A stretch of 64,000 nucleotides of DNA from Diaphorobacter limosus (lineage in GTDB: Bacteria; Pseudomonadota; Gammaproteobacteria; Burkholderiales; Burkholderiaceae_C): the NCBI RefSeq assembly GCF_033100095.1, contig NZ_CP136921.1:3623001-3687000 (forward strand), in the 5' to 3' direction. A program made the position numbers and the translations under genes. Below the pieces are notes generated by a model, which ran no database searches, was not told where the DNA came from, and worked only from the letters and a program-made list of their open reading frames with translations. Shown here in pieces: positions 19,886-26,970 of the stretch. The stretch's first letter is position 1, and every line of letters begins with the position of its first letter.

Positions 19886-20782
19886 TCAGGAGCCTCCCTC
19901 GTTCCAGCGCAGCTTCTTGCGCAGGGTGGAAAAGTAGCTCCAGCCGCGCGGGTGCAAAAAGCACACGCGATGCGCCGAGCGGCGCACCAGCACCCGATCG
20001 CCGCGCTGCAGCGAGGCCAGCGACTGCATGTCGAAGTTGGCGCTGATGCCGCGCCCGCCGGCCACCTCGATGGCGATCTCGGAGGAGTCGGACAGCACGA
20101 TGGGGCGGTTGGACAGCGTGTGCGGCGCAATCGGCACCAGCACCCAGCCGGGGATGGAGGGGTGCAGCATCGGCCCGCCCGCCGACAGCGAGTAGGCCGT
20201 GGAGCCCGTGGGCGAGGCGACGATCAGGCCATCGGCGCGCTGGTTGGAGACGAACACCCCGTCCACCTCGATGCGCAGCTCCACCATGCCGGCGGTGGAG
20301 CCGCGGTTGACGACCACGTCGTTGAGCGCCAGCGCCTCGAAAACGCATTCGCCGCCGCGCACCACGCGGGCCTGCATCAGCGGGCGCACGTCCTCCTCGT
20401 ACTCGCCGTGCAGTATGGCGGTCAGCGAGGTCTCGTAGCTTTGCAGCGGAATGTCGGTGATGAAGCCCAGGCGCCCCTTGTTGATGCCCACCAGCGGCGT
20501 GCCATAGGCGGCCAGCCGCCGGCCCACGCCCAGCATGGTGCCATCACCACCCACCACCACGCACAGGTCGCAATGCCCGCCAATGGCGTCCACATCCAGC
20601 TGCGGGTAGCCGGTGATGCCCAGGGTGGCTGCGGTTTCGGCCTCCAGCGTGGCCTCGCCGCCCTCCTGGATGATCAGGCGGGCAATGCCCTCGATGATCT
20701 GCCGCGAGCTTGCCGGCGGCGCGCCGGCAACGGGCTCTCGGTATTTGCCTATGACTGCGACACGGCGGAAGATGGGCTTCAT
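19886..20782 (-). CDS. nadK: NAD kinase
   Basis: 298-residue enzyme that phosphorylates NAD to NADP. Key motif GGDGT at 78-82, followed by [11 protein letters not shown]; the second conserved region is [20 protein letters not shown]. Cytoplasmic. Divergent from hrcA (28 bp between starts) and followed immediately by recN; this nadK/hrcA head-to-head pair is common in Betaproteobacteria. Confidence 0.97.
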   Translation of the reverse strand: MKPIFRRVAVIGKYREPVAGAPPASSRQIIEGIARLIIQEGGEATLEAETAATLGITGYPQLDVDAIGGHCDLCVVVGGDGTMLGVGRRLAAYGTPLVGINKGRLGFITDIPLQSYETSLTAILHGEYEEDVRPLMQARVVRGGECVFEALALNDVVVNRGSTAGMVELRIEVDGVFVSNQRADGLIVASPTGSTAYSLSAGGPMLHPSIPGWVLVPIAPHTLSNRPIVLSDSSEIAIEVAGGRGISANFDMQSLASLQRGDRVLVRRSAHRVCFLHPRGWSYFSTLRKKLRWNEGGS

Positions 20783-20810
20783 GCGGAAATTACATCATTA
20801 AAATGAGCCG

Positions 20811-21815
20811 ATGCTCGACGACCGCTCCAAGTTGTTACTCAAGGCGCTGGTGGAACGCTACATCGCCGATGGGCAGCCGGTGGGTTCCAGAACCCTGTCG
20901 CGGGCATCGGGCCTGGAATTGTCACCCGCCACCATACGCAACGTGATGGCCGACCTGGAGGAGTTGGGCCTGATCGCCAGCCCCCACACCTCCGCCGGGC
21001 GCATTCCCACGGCGCGCGGCTACCGCCTGTTCGTCGACACCATGCTCACCGTGCAGCAGGAGCAGCTGCCGGCCCTGCAGCTCATGCCCGAACAGCCGCA
21101 AAAGGTGATCGCCAACGCGGCGCAGCTGCTGTCCAACCTGTCGCAGTTCGTCGGTGTGGTCATGGCGCCGCGCCGCGCCTCGGTGTTTCGGCATATCGAG
21201 TTTCTGCGCCTGTCCGAGCGCCGCCTGTTGGTGATCATCGTCTCGCCCGATGGCGACGTGCAAAACCGGGTGATCTTCACCGAGGCCGACTACACCCCGT
21301 CGCAACTGGTGGAGGCGGCCAACTTCCTGAACGCCCACTACGCCGGCCTGACCATGGAGCAGGTGCGCGAGCGCCTGAAGCTTGAGGTGGACAAGCTGCG
21401 CGGCGAGATCGCCACACTGATGCAGGCGGCCGTGAACGTGGGCTCGCAGGCCATGTCGGAATCGCAGGACGAGGTGGTGTTCTCGGGCGAGCGCAACCTG
21501 CTGGCGGTGAGTGATTTTTCTGGCGACATGGGCCATCTGCGGCGCGCCTTCGACCTGTTCGAGCAAAAAACCCAGATCCTGCGCCTGCTCGATATCTCCA
21601 GCCGCGCCGAGGGTGTGCGCATCTTCATCGGCGGCGAAAGTCAGGTCGTGCCATTTGAAGAGCTGTCCGTGGTTAGCGCACCCTATGAGGTCGATGGCCA
21701 GGTGGTCGGCACCCTGGGCGTGATAGGCCCCACGCGCATGCCCTACGACCGCATGATCCAGATCGTGGACATCACCTCCAAACTGGTCTCCAACGCTCTG
21801 AGCCACCACAAGTAG
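20811..21815 (+). CDS. hrcA: Heat-inducible transcription repressor HrcA
   Basis: 334-residue repressor that binds CIRCE operators of groE/dnaK and is kept active by GroEL. N-terminal winged helix [36 protein letters not shown], then [21 protein letters not shown], and C-terminal [22 protein letters not shown]. No CIRCE inverted repeat is seen in the short gap to nadK, so it is not obviously autoregulated here. Followed by a CAU-anticodon tRNA. Confidence 0.97.
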   Translation: MLDDRSKLLLKALVERYIADGQPVGSRTLSRASGLELSPATIRNVMADLEELGLIASPHTSAGRIPTARGYRLFVDTMLTVQQEQLPALQLMPEQPQKVIANAAQLLSNLSQFVGVVMAPRRASVFRHIEFLRLSERRLLVIIVSPDGDVQNRVIFTEADYTPSQLVEAANFLNAHYAGLTMEQVRERLKLEVDKLRGEIATLMQAAVNVGSQAMSESQDEVVFSGERNLLAVSDFSGDMGHLRRAFDLFEQKTQILRLLDISSRAEGVRIFIGGESQVVPFEELSVVSAPYEVDGQVVGTLGVIGPTRMPYDRMIQIVDITSKLVSNALSHHK

Positions 21816-21849
21816 CCACTACAATGCGCGATTGCGTCTTGCGCACCCT

Positions 21850-21926
21850 GGGGCGTTAGCTCAGTTGGTTAGAGCAGAGGACTCATAATCCTTTGGTCGT
21901 AGGTTCAAGTCCTACACGCCCTACCA
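21850..21926 (+). tRNA. tRNA with CAU anticodon (Ile2 more likely than elongator Met)
   Basis: 77-base tRNA: acceptor GGGGCGT/ACGCCCT, D arm GCTCAGTTGGTTAGAGC, anticodon loop CTCATAA, T arm TAGGTTCAAGTCCTA, encoded CCA. Position 1-72 would be a G-U pair. The anticodon-arm and variable-loop sequence (GACTCATAATC..TTGGTCG..GGTTCAAGTCC) resembles E. coli tRNA-Ile2, whose C34 becomes lysidine through TilS, more than elongator tRNA-Met. An automatic caller would probably label it tRNA-Met. Confidence 0.93.
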
Positions 21927-21932
21927 GTCCAG

Positions 21933-21976
21933 AAAACCCGCCACGACTTCGTTTGTGGCGGGTTTTTGCTTTTTTG
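21933..21976 (+). terminator. Rho-independent terminator after the CAU tRNA
   Basis: Stem AAAACCCGCCAC (21933-21944) / GTGGCGGGTTTT (21955-21966) with a 10-base loop, followed by TGCTTTTTT. Confidence 0.85.
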
Positions 21977-22017
21977 CTCCTGGGCGGGCGCATGGCCTGC
22001 ATGCCAGAATCGCGCGC

Positions 22018-23139
22018 ATGCCAAGCCACACCGCCTATGCCGCACATGCCGCCGAACAGGCTGGCGCGGCCGCGCAGTACACCAGCGTCGCACCGGCGCT
22101 GTATCGTGCAGCGCTGGGCGCAGTGAATCCTGATCACTACCTGGCAGCGTTTGAACGCTTCGATGGGGTGGGGCGGGTGCTGCCCGGGTGGAATCTGGCG
22201 GCGGCCCTGTGCCCGCTGGGATGGCTGGTTTTCAGGCGGCTGTGGCGCCATGCGTTGGTGCTGGCGCTGGGTCTGGTGGCGGGCGCGTTGCTGCTGTGGG
22301 CCGGGCATCGATGGCTGGCCGTGCCCCTGCCCATGCTGGGCGGCGTGGCCCTGGCGGGCTTGCTGATGCTGGGCGCCGGGCTGGGCTTGTATGGCGACGC
22401 ACTGGTGCATGCCGACGTGCACAGGCGCATGACCGCCGCCGTGTCTGCCGCGCCCAACATGCGCGAGGCCGTGGCCTTGCTGCAGCGCCAGGCTGCCAGC
22501 TGGCGCAGGCTTTGGTGGTTGGTGGCGTCAGCGGCGGCAGGGCTGGTGCTGGTCGTTGTTGCCGCGTGGTGGACGTTTGCGGGCCGTGTGACGGCCCAAC
22601 CGGTGCAAGACGCGGTGGCCGTGACGGTCGTGGCGACGGCCAGGCCCGAGTCGGTGCCGCAACCCTCGCAGCCGGCGCTGCCATCGGCTGCGGTGATGGA
22701 GTCCTTGCCCGATCCGGCCGGAGAACCCGGCATGGCGGAGCCTGATCCATGGCCCGCGGCCGTTGTTCGGACGCCGGCCGCACGGCCGCCATCGGCGCAA
22801 GCGGTGCCGGAATCCGCACCTGTTGCCGCTGCGCCGCAAGCCACGTCCGAGCCGCGTGCCCAAGCCGTCGCACCAGTCGAAGAGCGCGCGCCTGCCAGCA
22901 GGGCGCAGCGGCGGCTGTATGTCAACGTGGGGCTGTTTGCCGACGCTGAAAACGCGCGCCGCGCCTACCTGCGCTTGCGGCAGGCGGGCTTGTCGGCCAC
23001 CATCGACCCGCTGGTGCGGGCCGACGGCAGCCGCTTGCAGCGTGTGCGCGTGGGGCCGTTTACCTCGGCCGCGCAGGCCAATCAGGCTGCGGCGCGTGTG
23101 CGTGCGCTGGGGCTCGATGCCGTGGCGGCCGCGCAGTGA
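22018..23139 (+). CDS. DUF2628-like membrane protein with C-terminal SPOR domain
   Basis: 373-residue protein. Residues ~25-75 (YRAALGAVNPDHYLAAFERF..LPGWNLAAALCPLGWLVFRRLWR) resemble DUF2628; hydrophobic segments lie around 75-120 and 165-190. A Pro/Ala-rich spacer (about 195-295) leads to a SPOR domain at 299-373 (LYVNVGLFADAENARRAYLRL..RVGPFTSAAQAN). SPOR domains bind glycan strands stripped of peptides, mainly at the division septum, so a periplasmic C-terminus at the cell wall is expected. The start at 22018 follows the tRNA terminator. The DUF2628 match is from recall of the family pattern. Confidence 0.75.
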   Translation: MPSHTAYAAHAAEQAGAAAQYTSVAPALYRAALGAVNPDHYLAAFERFDGVGRVLPGWNLAAALCPLGWLVFRRLWRHALVLALGLVAGALLLWAGHRWLAVPLPMLGGVALAGLLMLGAGLGLYGDALVHADVHRRMTAAVSAAPNMREAVALLQRQAASWRRLWWLVASAAAGLVLVVVAAWWTFAGRVTAQPVQDAVAVTVVATARPESVPQPSQPALPSAAVMESLPDPAGEPGMAEPDPWPAAVVRTPAARPPSAQAVPESAPVAAAPQATSEPRAQAVAPVEERAPASRAQRRLYVNVGLFADAENARRAYLRLRQAGLSATIDPLVRADGSRLQRVRVGPFTSAAQANQAAARVRALGLDAVAAAQ

Positions 23140-23239
23140 CTGCGCTCGGGCTTGAACAGGGATTGGAACAACAGCGGCAGTGCTGCGCCGGGCGCGTCAC
23201 CTGGGGTATGGGGGTTTCTTTTTTCTGGAAGGACTGAAC

Positions 23240-23566
23240 ATGTGGAATTCATTGCGCATTGCCTGGCTGACGGGCCTGGTGGCTGTGTGGCTGCTGGGCG
23301 GGTGTTCGCAACTCGGGCCGGCCAGTGCACCGGTGCCCATTGGCGCCAGCACCGCGCCCGTGGGGGGCACCTGCAATGTCCAGGCAGCGCAGTGGGCCGT
23401 GGGCAAAAGCGGCACGGCCAGGGTGGTGGAAGAGGCGCGCGTGCGGTCTGGCGCGCGCATGGCGCGCGTGGTGCATCCGGGGACAGCGGCTCAGGCGTTT
23501 GATGCCCAGAGGTTGAACCTGGAGGTGGATGGCAACGGCACGATTACGGCCGTGCGCTGCGGTTGA
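23240..23566 (+). CDS. I78-family peptidase-inhibitor-like lipoprotein
   Basis: 108-residue lipoprotein. GGAAGGA lies 6 bases before the ATG at 23240. Signal peptide MWNSLRIAWLTGLVAVWLLGGC has a lipobox ending at Cys22. The mature part fits the peptidase inhibitor I78 pattern: TCNVQAAQWAVGK, EEARVRSGARMARVVHPG, then RLNLEVDGNGTITAVRCG at the end, with the two conserved cysteines that could form a disulfide. The expected function is inhibition of serine proteases in the envelope. The stop lies 2 bp before the palindromic element at 23569. Confidence 0.85.
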   Translation: MWNSLRIAWLTGLVAVWLLGGCSQLGPASAPVPIGASTAPVGGTCNVQAAQWAVGKSGTARVVEEARVRSGARMARVVHPGTAAQAFDAQRLNLEVDGNGTITAVRCG

Positions 23567-23568
23567 TA

Positions 23569-23734
23569 CTAGTGCAGTGTTCGACGCTATCTGGAACATA
23601 AAACCGCGCCTTTTCGGCCTGGGCGGCGTTGCACATCCTCGCGATAGCTACGGCTATCGCTCCGGTTTGCGCCTAGCCCAGACCCAAAATCCATCGGTTT
23701 TATTGGTTCCATCAAGCGTCCAACACTGCACTAG
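23569..23734. mobile_element. MITE-like palindromic element, intact copy (166 bp)
   Basis: Bounded by inverted repeats CTAGTGCAGTGTTCGACGC (23569-23587) and GCGTCCAACACTGCACTAG (23716-23734), 18 of 19 matching, with the central palindrome GCGATAGCTACGGCTATCGC (23641-23660). It has no coding capacity. It is the reverse complement of the copy at 26637-26967, with high identity over the left and central parts. CTAG at each tip may be a target duplication. Confidence 0.85.
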
Positions 23735-23779
23735 GGCGTGGCCGGGGCTTCTGTTTGGGCGAGACCTCTTTTGGGTCAA

Positions 23780-24139
23780 TCAGAAGTTCAACTCTTTGTC
23801 CACGTCCTGCACCTTGCGGCGGGCCATGGCCAGGTTGCCGCGCTGCTTGTCCATCACCAGGTAGATGAACACGCCATCCTTGCGCGCCGAGGGGCGAATG
23901 ATGTGGTATTGCTTACCCAGCGTGATCAGAACGTCCTCGATCACGTCGTTCAGGCCCAGCGCGCGCATGGTCTTGGCCTTGGCGCGGATGACTTCGGTGT
24001 TGCCGGCGGCGGCCACCTCCAGATCAAGGCCGCTGCCGATCGAGCCCAACATCATGCCGGAGCTTGAGTCGACCACCGAGGCGCACATCGCGCCGTCGAG
24101 GGTCATGAGTTCGTCCAGGGTTTGCTTGATGTTTGCCAT
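23780..24139 (-). CDS. Roadblock/LC7-domain protein (third of the operon)
   Basis: 119-residue protein of the roadblock/LC7 (MglB-like) superfamily: MANIKQTLDELMTLDGAMCASVVDSSSGMMLGSIGSG, central helix NTEVIRAKAKTMRALGLNDVIEDVLI, then the strand-rich QYHIIRPSARKDGVFIYLVMD. Such proteins dimerise and act as activators or partners of Ras-like GTPases. Start 24139 has GGAA 7 bases upstream; another ATG at 24145 is too close to that site. Last gene of the operon, separated by 109 bp from the preceding gene, so it may have its own expression. The palindromic element lies 45 bp downstream. Confidence 0.78.
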   Translation of the reverse strand: MANIKQTLDELMTLDGAMCASVVDSSSGMMLGSIGSGLDLEVAAAGNTEVIRAKAKTMRALGLNDVIEDVLITLGKQYHIIRPSARKDGVFIYLVMDKQRGNLAMARRKVQDVDKELNF

Positions 24140-24248
24140 GGGCATTTCCAATTCGAAGGGTTGTGAGGATGGGCGTGAGATGCATTGAGCCGGCGGCGCG
24201 CCACGCACCTCATCGCGTCGCCAGACAAGAAAATGGGATGGGCTTGCA

Positions 24249-24614
24249 TCACAAGCGATTCACCAACTCGGCCAGTTGCCGGGCCTTGTCTTGCCACAGG
24301 ATCCAGTCCAGCTCGGACTTGGCGCGCGTCAGCGCCACCAGCAGCATGCCGTTGCCGCAAGGCAGCAGCGTGATGCGCCCGCGGGCGTGCATCATCACCG
24401 AGGCGCGGAGATCGCCAAGAACCTCGAAATGTTCGGCCAACCGGCCGGATAAACGCCAGTAGTCGCTGGCCGCTTCGGCGAAGGTCAGCACGCCATCGGT
24501 CTGACCGGCGTGGTGCCAGACCATGCCGGCATCGATTTCGACCAGCGCGCAGCTATCTACGCCAGGCAGCGCGGCCATGGCCTCGAGCGTGGAGCGCAGG
24601 GCCTGCTGCGTCAT
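24249..24614 (-). CDS. Diverged roadblock-like protein
   Basis: 121-residue protein with the roadblock layout: helix LRSTLEAMAALPGVDSCALVEID, strand AGMVWHHAG, helix EAASDYWRLSGRLAEHFEVLG, strands RASVMMHARGRITLLPCGNGMLLVALT, and a final amphipathic helix. The sequence has diverged from its two neighbours, so the family call rests partly on context. Its ATG overlaps the stop of the preceding roadblock gene as ATGA, implying co-translation and perhaps a heterodimer. Confidence 0.65.
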   Translation of the reverse strand: MTQQALRSTLEAMAALPGVDSCALVEIDAGMVWHHAGQTDGVLTFAEAASDYWRLSGRLAEHFEVLGDLRASVMMHARGRITLLPCGNGMLLVALTRAKSELDWILWQDKARQLAELVNRL

Positions 24615-25003
24615 GCGCTGGCCAGGGTGCGCGCGAACTGCGCCACCCGGTAGTTGACCTGACCCAGCAGGGCGCCGCCATGGGCGATAGCGATGATCAC
24701 GAGCTCGGCGTCCTCGCGGTACACGCTGTGCACCACGGCAAAGCCGGCCTCGGTGTCGATGGTGACGCTTTTGTTGCGCCCTAGGCGGGCCTCCTGCGAG
24801 ACCACGGCGCTGATGGCCGATATGGAGCTGGCCATGGCGGCTACGCGCGCCGCTTCGCCCGTGCGCAGCGCCGAGGCGACATCGAAGCCGTCCACGGTGG
24901 CTACCACCACAGTGTTCACGCCCTCCACTTGATCGAGCAGATCCTGGGCTTCGCGTTGGGCAATGCTCGTGGCGCCGGGCGCGAGTGGCATGGTTGCGGA
25001 CAT
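24611..25003 (-). CDS. Roadblock/LC7-domain protein (first of the operon)
   Basis: 130-residue protein: AQREAQDLLDQVEGVNTVVVATVDGFDVASAL, helix EAARVAAMASSISAISAVVSQEARLG, then NKSVTIDTEAGFAVVHSV and AELVIIAIAHGGALLGQVNYRVAQFARTL. This is a good match to the roadblock/LC7 pattern, with the hydrophobic central helix that forms the dimer face. Start at ATG 25003, 7 bp after the GTPase stop; a TTG at 25021 would overlap the GTPase gene. By analogy with MglB it may be the GTPase-activating partner of the neighbouring GTPase. Confidence 0.82.
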   Translation of the reverse strand: MSATMPLAPGATSIAQREAQDLLDQVEGVNTVVVATVDGFDVASALRTGEAARVAAMASSISAISAVVSQEARLGRNKSVTIDTEAGFAVVHSVYREDAELVIIAIAHGGALLGQVNYRVAQFARTLASA

Positions 25004-25010
25004 ATTCGGA

Positions 25011-25547
25011 CTACTCCCCAAAGAGATTGGCCTCGAGCTGGGCCAGCAAGGTGTCGATCAGCAGGATCACGTCGCTGCGCTGGCGCACGTCCACGTCCAG
25101 CACGGGCAGCACCAGTTGGTGGCGCGCCAGCTCGTCGATGTAGTCGTCCAGGCTGGGCGATGCGTGCGTTTGCAGGCGGCCCACGCCGATGGCGCAAGGC
25201 AGAGTGGCCAGCTCGTCGGCAAAGCCCTCCAGGTACACGCGCAACTCGGCCAGCGGGTCGGGCCGCGAGTTGTCGGCCAGGATGACCATGCCGATGGCGT
25301 TCTTCGACAGGATCTTCCACAAAAAATCAAAGCGCGACTGTCCGGGCGTGCCGAACATGCGCACGCGGTCGCCGTTGTCCAGCGTGAACTGGCCAAAGTC
25401 CAGGCCCACCGTGGTGCGCTCCTTGCCGTGCGAGGCGTCGTTGTTGGTGACGTCGGTGACGATGGGCGGGATTTCGCTGACGGCGCCAATGGCCGTGGTC
25501 TTGCCGGCGCCCATGCTGCCGGTGAAGACGATCTTGTATTCAGTCAT
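25011..25547 (-). CDS. Small Ras-like GTPase (MglA-type group) with atypical G3/G4
   Basis: 178-residue single-domain GTPase. G1 GSMGAGKTT at 10-18 is canonical; the switch I region TTVGLDFGQF is at 45-54; G3 is GTPGQ at 66-70, with Gly where Ras has Asp; the expected NKxD (G4) is replaced by a GVGRLQT-like stretch near 121-127. Proteins of this type pair with roadblock partners in bacteria (MglA/MglB in Myxococcus; the CvnD GTPase of actinobacterial conservons). Here three roadblock-type genes follow and a receiver-like protein gene precedes by 19 bp. Likely a cytosolic switch; its output is unknown. Confidence 0.85.
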   Translation of the reverse strand: MTEYKIVFTGSMGAGKTTAIGAVSEIPPIVTDVTNNDASHGKERTTVGLDFGQFTLDNGDRVRMFGTPGQSRFDFLWKILSKNAIGMVILADNSRPDPLAELRVYLEGFADELATLPCAIGVGRLQTHASPSLDDYIDELARHQLVLPVLDVDVRQRSDVILLIDTLLAQLEANLFGE

Positions 25548-25566
25548 GCGGTAATAGCGTGGGTAA

Positions 25567-26430
25567 TTACAGGCCAAGGCGGCGGCGAAAGCTCGCGATC
25601 AGGCCGCGAGCCAGGCTTGGAGCGGCTGATGGGATCGTGGCGGCGATGACGGCGGGTGCAGTCGGGGGGGCGTGCAGCGCAGACACTGGCTCCGGCCCCC
25701 GGGGCAGGACGTCGTTGGCCAGCAGATCGGATGAACGCAGCACCTGCATGAACACCTGGCATTCGGGCGCGTCATACCCGGTCAGCACCGTCAGGTCGTG
25801 GATGTTCAGCGCGCGGCGCGACAGCAAGGTGGCCATGCGGATGCGCTTGGGGTCGGCGCGCAGTACGGCAGCCCGCGGCCAGCGCTTGAGTCGATGGCGC
25901 GGCGCATCGGCGGGCAAGAGGTCGGCGCACGCCGTTGGAAAATCGAGCGGGGTCAGCACGGGCAGCAACGGTGCTGGCAGAGTGGGCGGGTCTTGCGGTG
26001 CGGGCGCGTTTGCCGCAGAAGCTGCGGGTGAGCTTGCTGGCGGAGTGCCGGTCTCGGCGGGTTCGTTGGTGCGGGCGGCGGGCGATGCGGTCAGCAAAGC
26101 CTCTACTTGGTGCAAGCACTGGCGTAACTTGTCCGCACCCAGAGGGCGGGACAGCGAACCTGGCCCCTTGCTGGCATGGGCGGCGCGAGTCAGATGTACC
26201 AGGTGGCGGGTGTTTTCGATGGTCGGCGGTGCGTCGGGTGGGGCGTCCACCAGCACCGCGTCGTAGGGCGGCGCGTCGGCAAACACCCAGTTGCAGCCAT
26301 CGCGCCCTCCGTACAGCCACATCAGGGTGCGCACCACGATGGCCTCGGATGCGGCCAGTTGATGTATGCCAAGTTTGAGTGGAGGCATGGACGGGCAAGG
26401 TGCTGCGATGAATGGACGTGATTCAGACAT
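25567..26430 (-). CDS. Unknown protein with receiver-like N-terminus, first gene of GTPase/roadblock operon
   Basis: 287-residue protein of no recognised family. Residues ~18-113 resemble a degenerate response-regulator receiver domain: the strand YDAVLVDAPPD places an Asp (62) where the phosphoacceptor sits, and LSRPLGADKLRQCL (93-106) looks like the conserved K-P strand/helix, with Arg replacing Lys. A Pro/Ala-rich linker spans about 115-160. The C-terminal part (about 200-245, ATLLSRRALNIHDLTVLTGY..VFMQVLRSSDLL) could be a winged helix. The start at ATG 26430 is preferred over an upstream TTG at 26472. Possibly the input adaptor of the downstream GTPase module. The domain reading is inference. 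Confidence 0.6.
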   Translation of the reverse strand: MSESRPFIAAPCPSMPPLKLGIHQLAASEAIVVRTLMWLYGGRDGCNWVFADAPPYDAVLVDAPPDAPPTIENTRHLVHLTRAAHASKGPGSLSRPLGADKLRQCLHQVEALLTASPAARTNEPAETGTPPASSPAASAANAPAPQDPPTLPAPLLPVLTPLDFPTACADLLPADAPRHRLKRWPRAAVLRADPKRIRMATLLSRRALNIHDLTVLTGYDAPECQVFMQVLRSSDLLANDVLPRGPEPVSALHAPPTAPAVIAATIPSAAPSLARGLIASFRRRLGL

Positions 26431-26636
26431 CCCAGTCGATGTCGCGGCTACAGCCGGCTTGATCGGAAGCAAGACGCATTTGGCAACGATACACGCTTTT
26501 TAGAACGGAAAAAAGGTATTGCTGGCTTCAATGGTCAAACTGCTGCACACAGAAGAATATGTTGGTTTTGTGCAACATGGACGATGGGTATCGAATAGTC
26601 GCGCAATGAACATAGTCAGCATGGACGAGGTGGTGT
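26431..26636. other. AT-richer non-coding upstream region of the GTPase/roadblock operon
   Basis: About 205 bp with no supported gene and visibly lower GC than its surroundings (for example around 26500-26620). It should hold the promoter of the minus-strand operon beginning at 26430, but no -35/-10 pair is clear enough to call. It is followed directly by the palindromic element. Confidence 0.6.
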
Positions 26637-26967
26637 CTAGTGCAGTGTTGGACGCTTGATGGAACAAATAAAACCGATGGATTTTGGGTCTGGGCTAGGA
26701 GGCTGTCGGACTTGGGGCGTCGAAAGCGAAAATTGGCCCCAGCGAGCACAGTTTTTGCCGGATTTGCAGCCCAATAGTCGAGCTATTGGGCAAAAAGACG
26801 GTGAAAAATGGGCCGCTGCGGACAATTTGCAGCCGACGATTCCCAAGTCCGACAGCCTCCTAGGCGCAAACCGGAGCGATAGCCGTAGCTATCGCGAGGA
26901 TGTGCAACCCCGCCATGGGGGCGAAGGCGCGCTTTCATGTTTCGATATTTTCGGACCGCTGTACCAG
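26637..26967. mobile_element. MITE-like element, second copy, interrupted and degraded on the right
   Basis: The left end CTAGTGCAGTGTTGGACGC and the next ~45 bp match the reverse complement of the element at 23569-23734 almost exactly. The match resumes at 26860 (CTAGGCGCAAACCGGAGCG) through the central palindrome (26876-26895), then decays; the right tip CTGTACCAG (26959-26967) is a mutated form of CTGCACTAG. The two halves are split by a 161 bp insertion. The element ends 3 bp before the hemW stop codon. Confidence 0.8.
26699..26859. mobile_element. 161 bp foldback MITE inserted in the second element, with CTAG target duplication
   Basis: Perfect 18-bp terminal inverted repeats GAGGCTGTCGGACTTGGG / CCCAAGTCCGACAGCCTC, flanked on both sides by CTAG (26695-26698, 26860-26863), while the uninterrupted copy has a single CTAG. 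The interior is a long imperfect palindrome centred on the hairpin GCCCAATAG..CTATTGGGC (26769-26791). It has no transposase. A 4-bp CTAG duplication fits the YTAR target preference known for IS5-group elements, but the parent transposon is not in the window. Confidence 0.85.
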
Positions 26968-26970
26968 CCA

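Noticed and set aside
20783..20810. Possible CIRCE operator between nadK and hrcA
   Set aside because: The 28 bp gap lacks the TTAGCACTC-N9-GAGTGCTAA inverted repeat.
26528..26749. Short frames sharing a peptide (QTQNPSVL.VPSSVQHCTR) at 23.6 and 26.7 kb
   Set aside because: The shared peptide is a translation of the palindromic element itself; the frames have no start context and are non-coding repeat.
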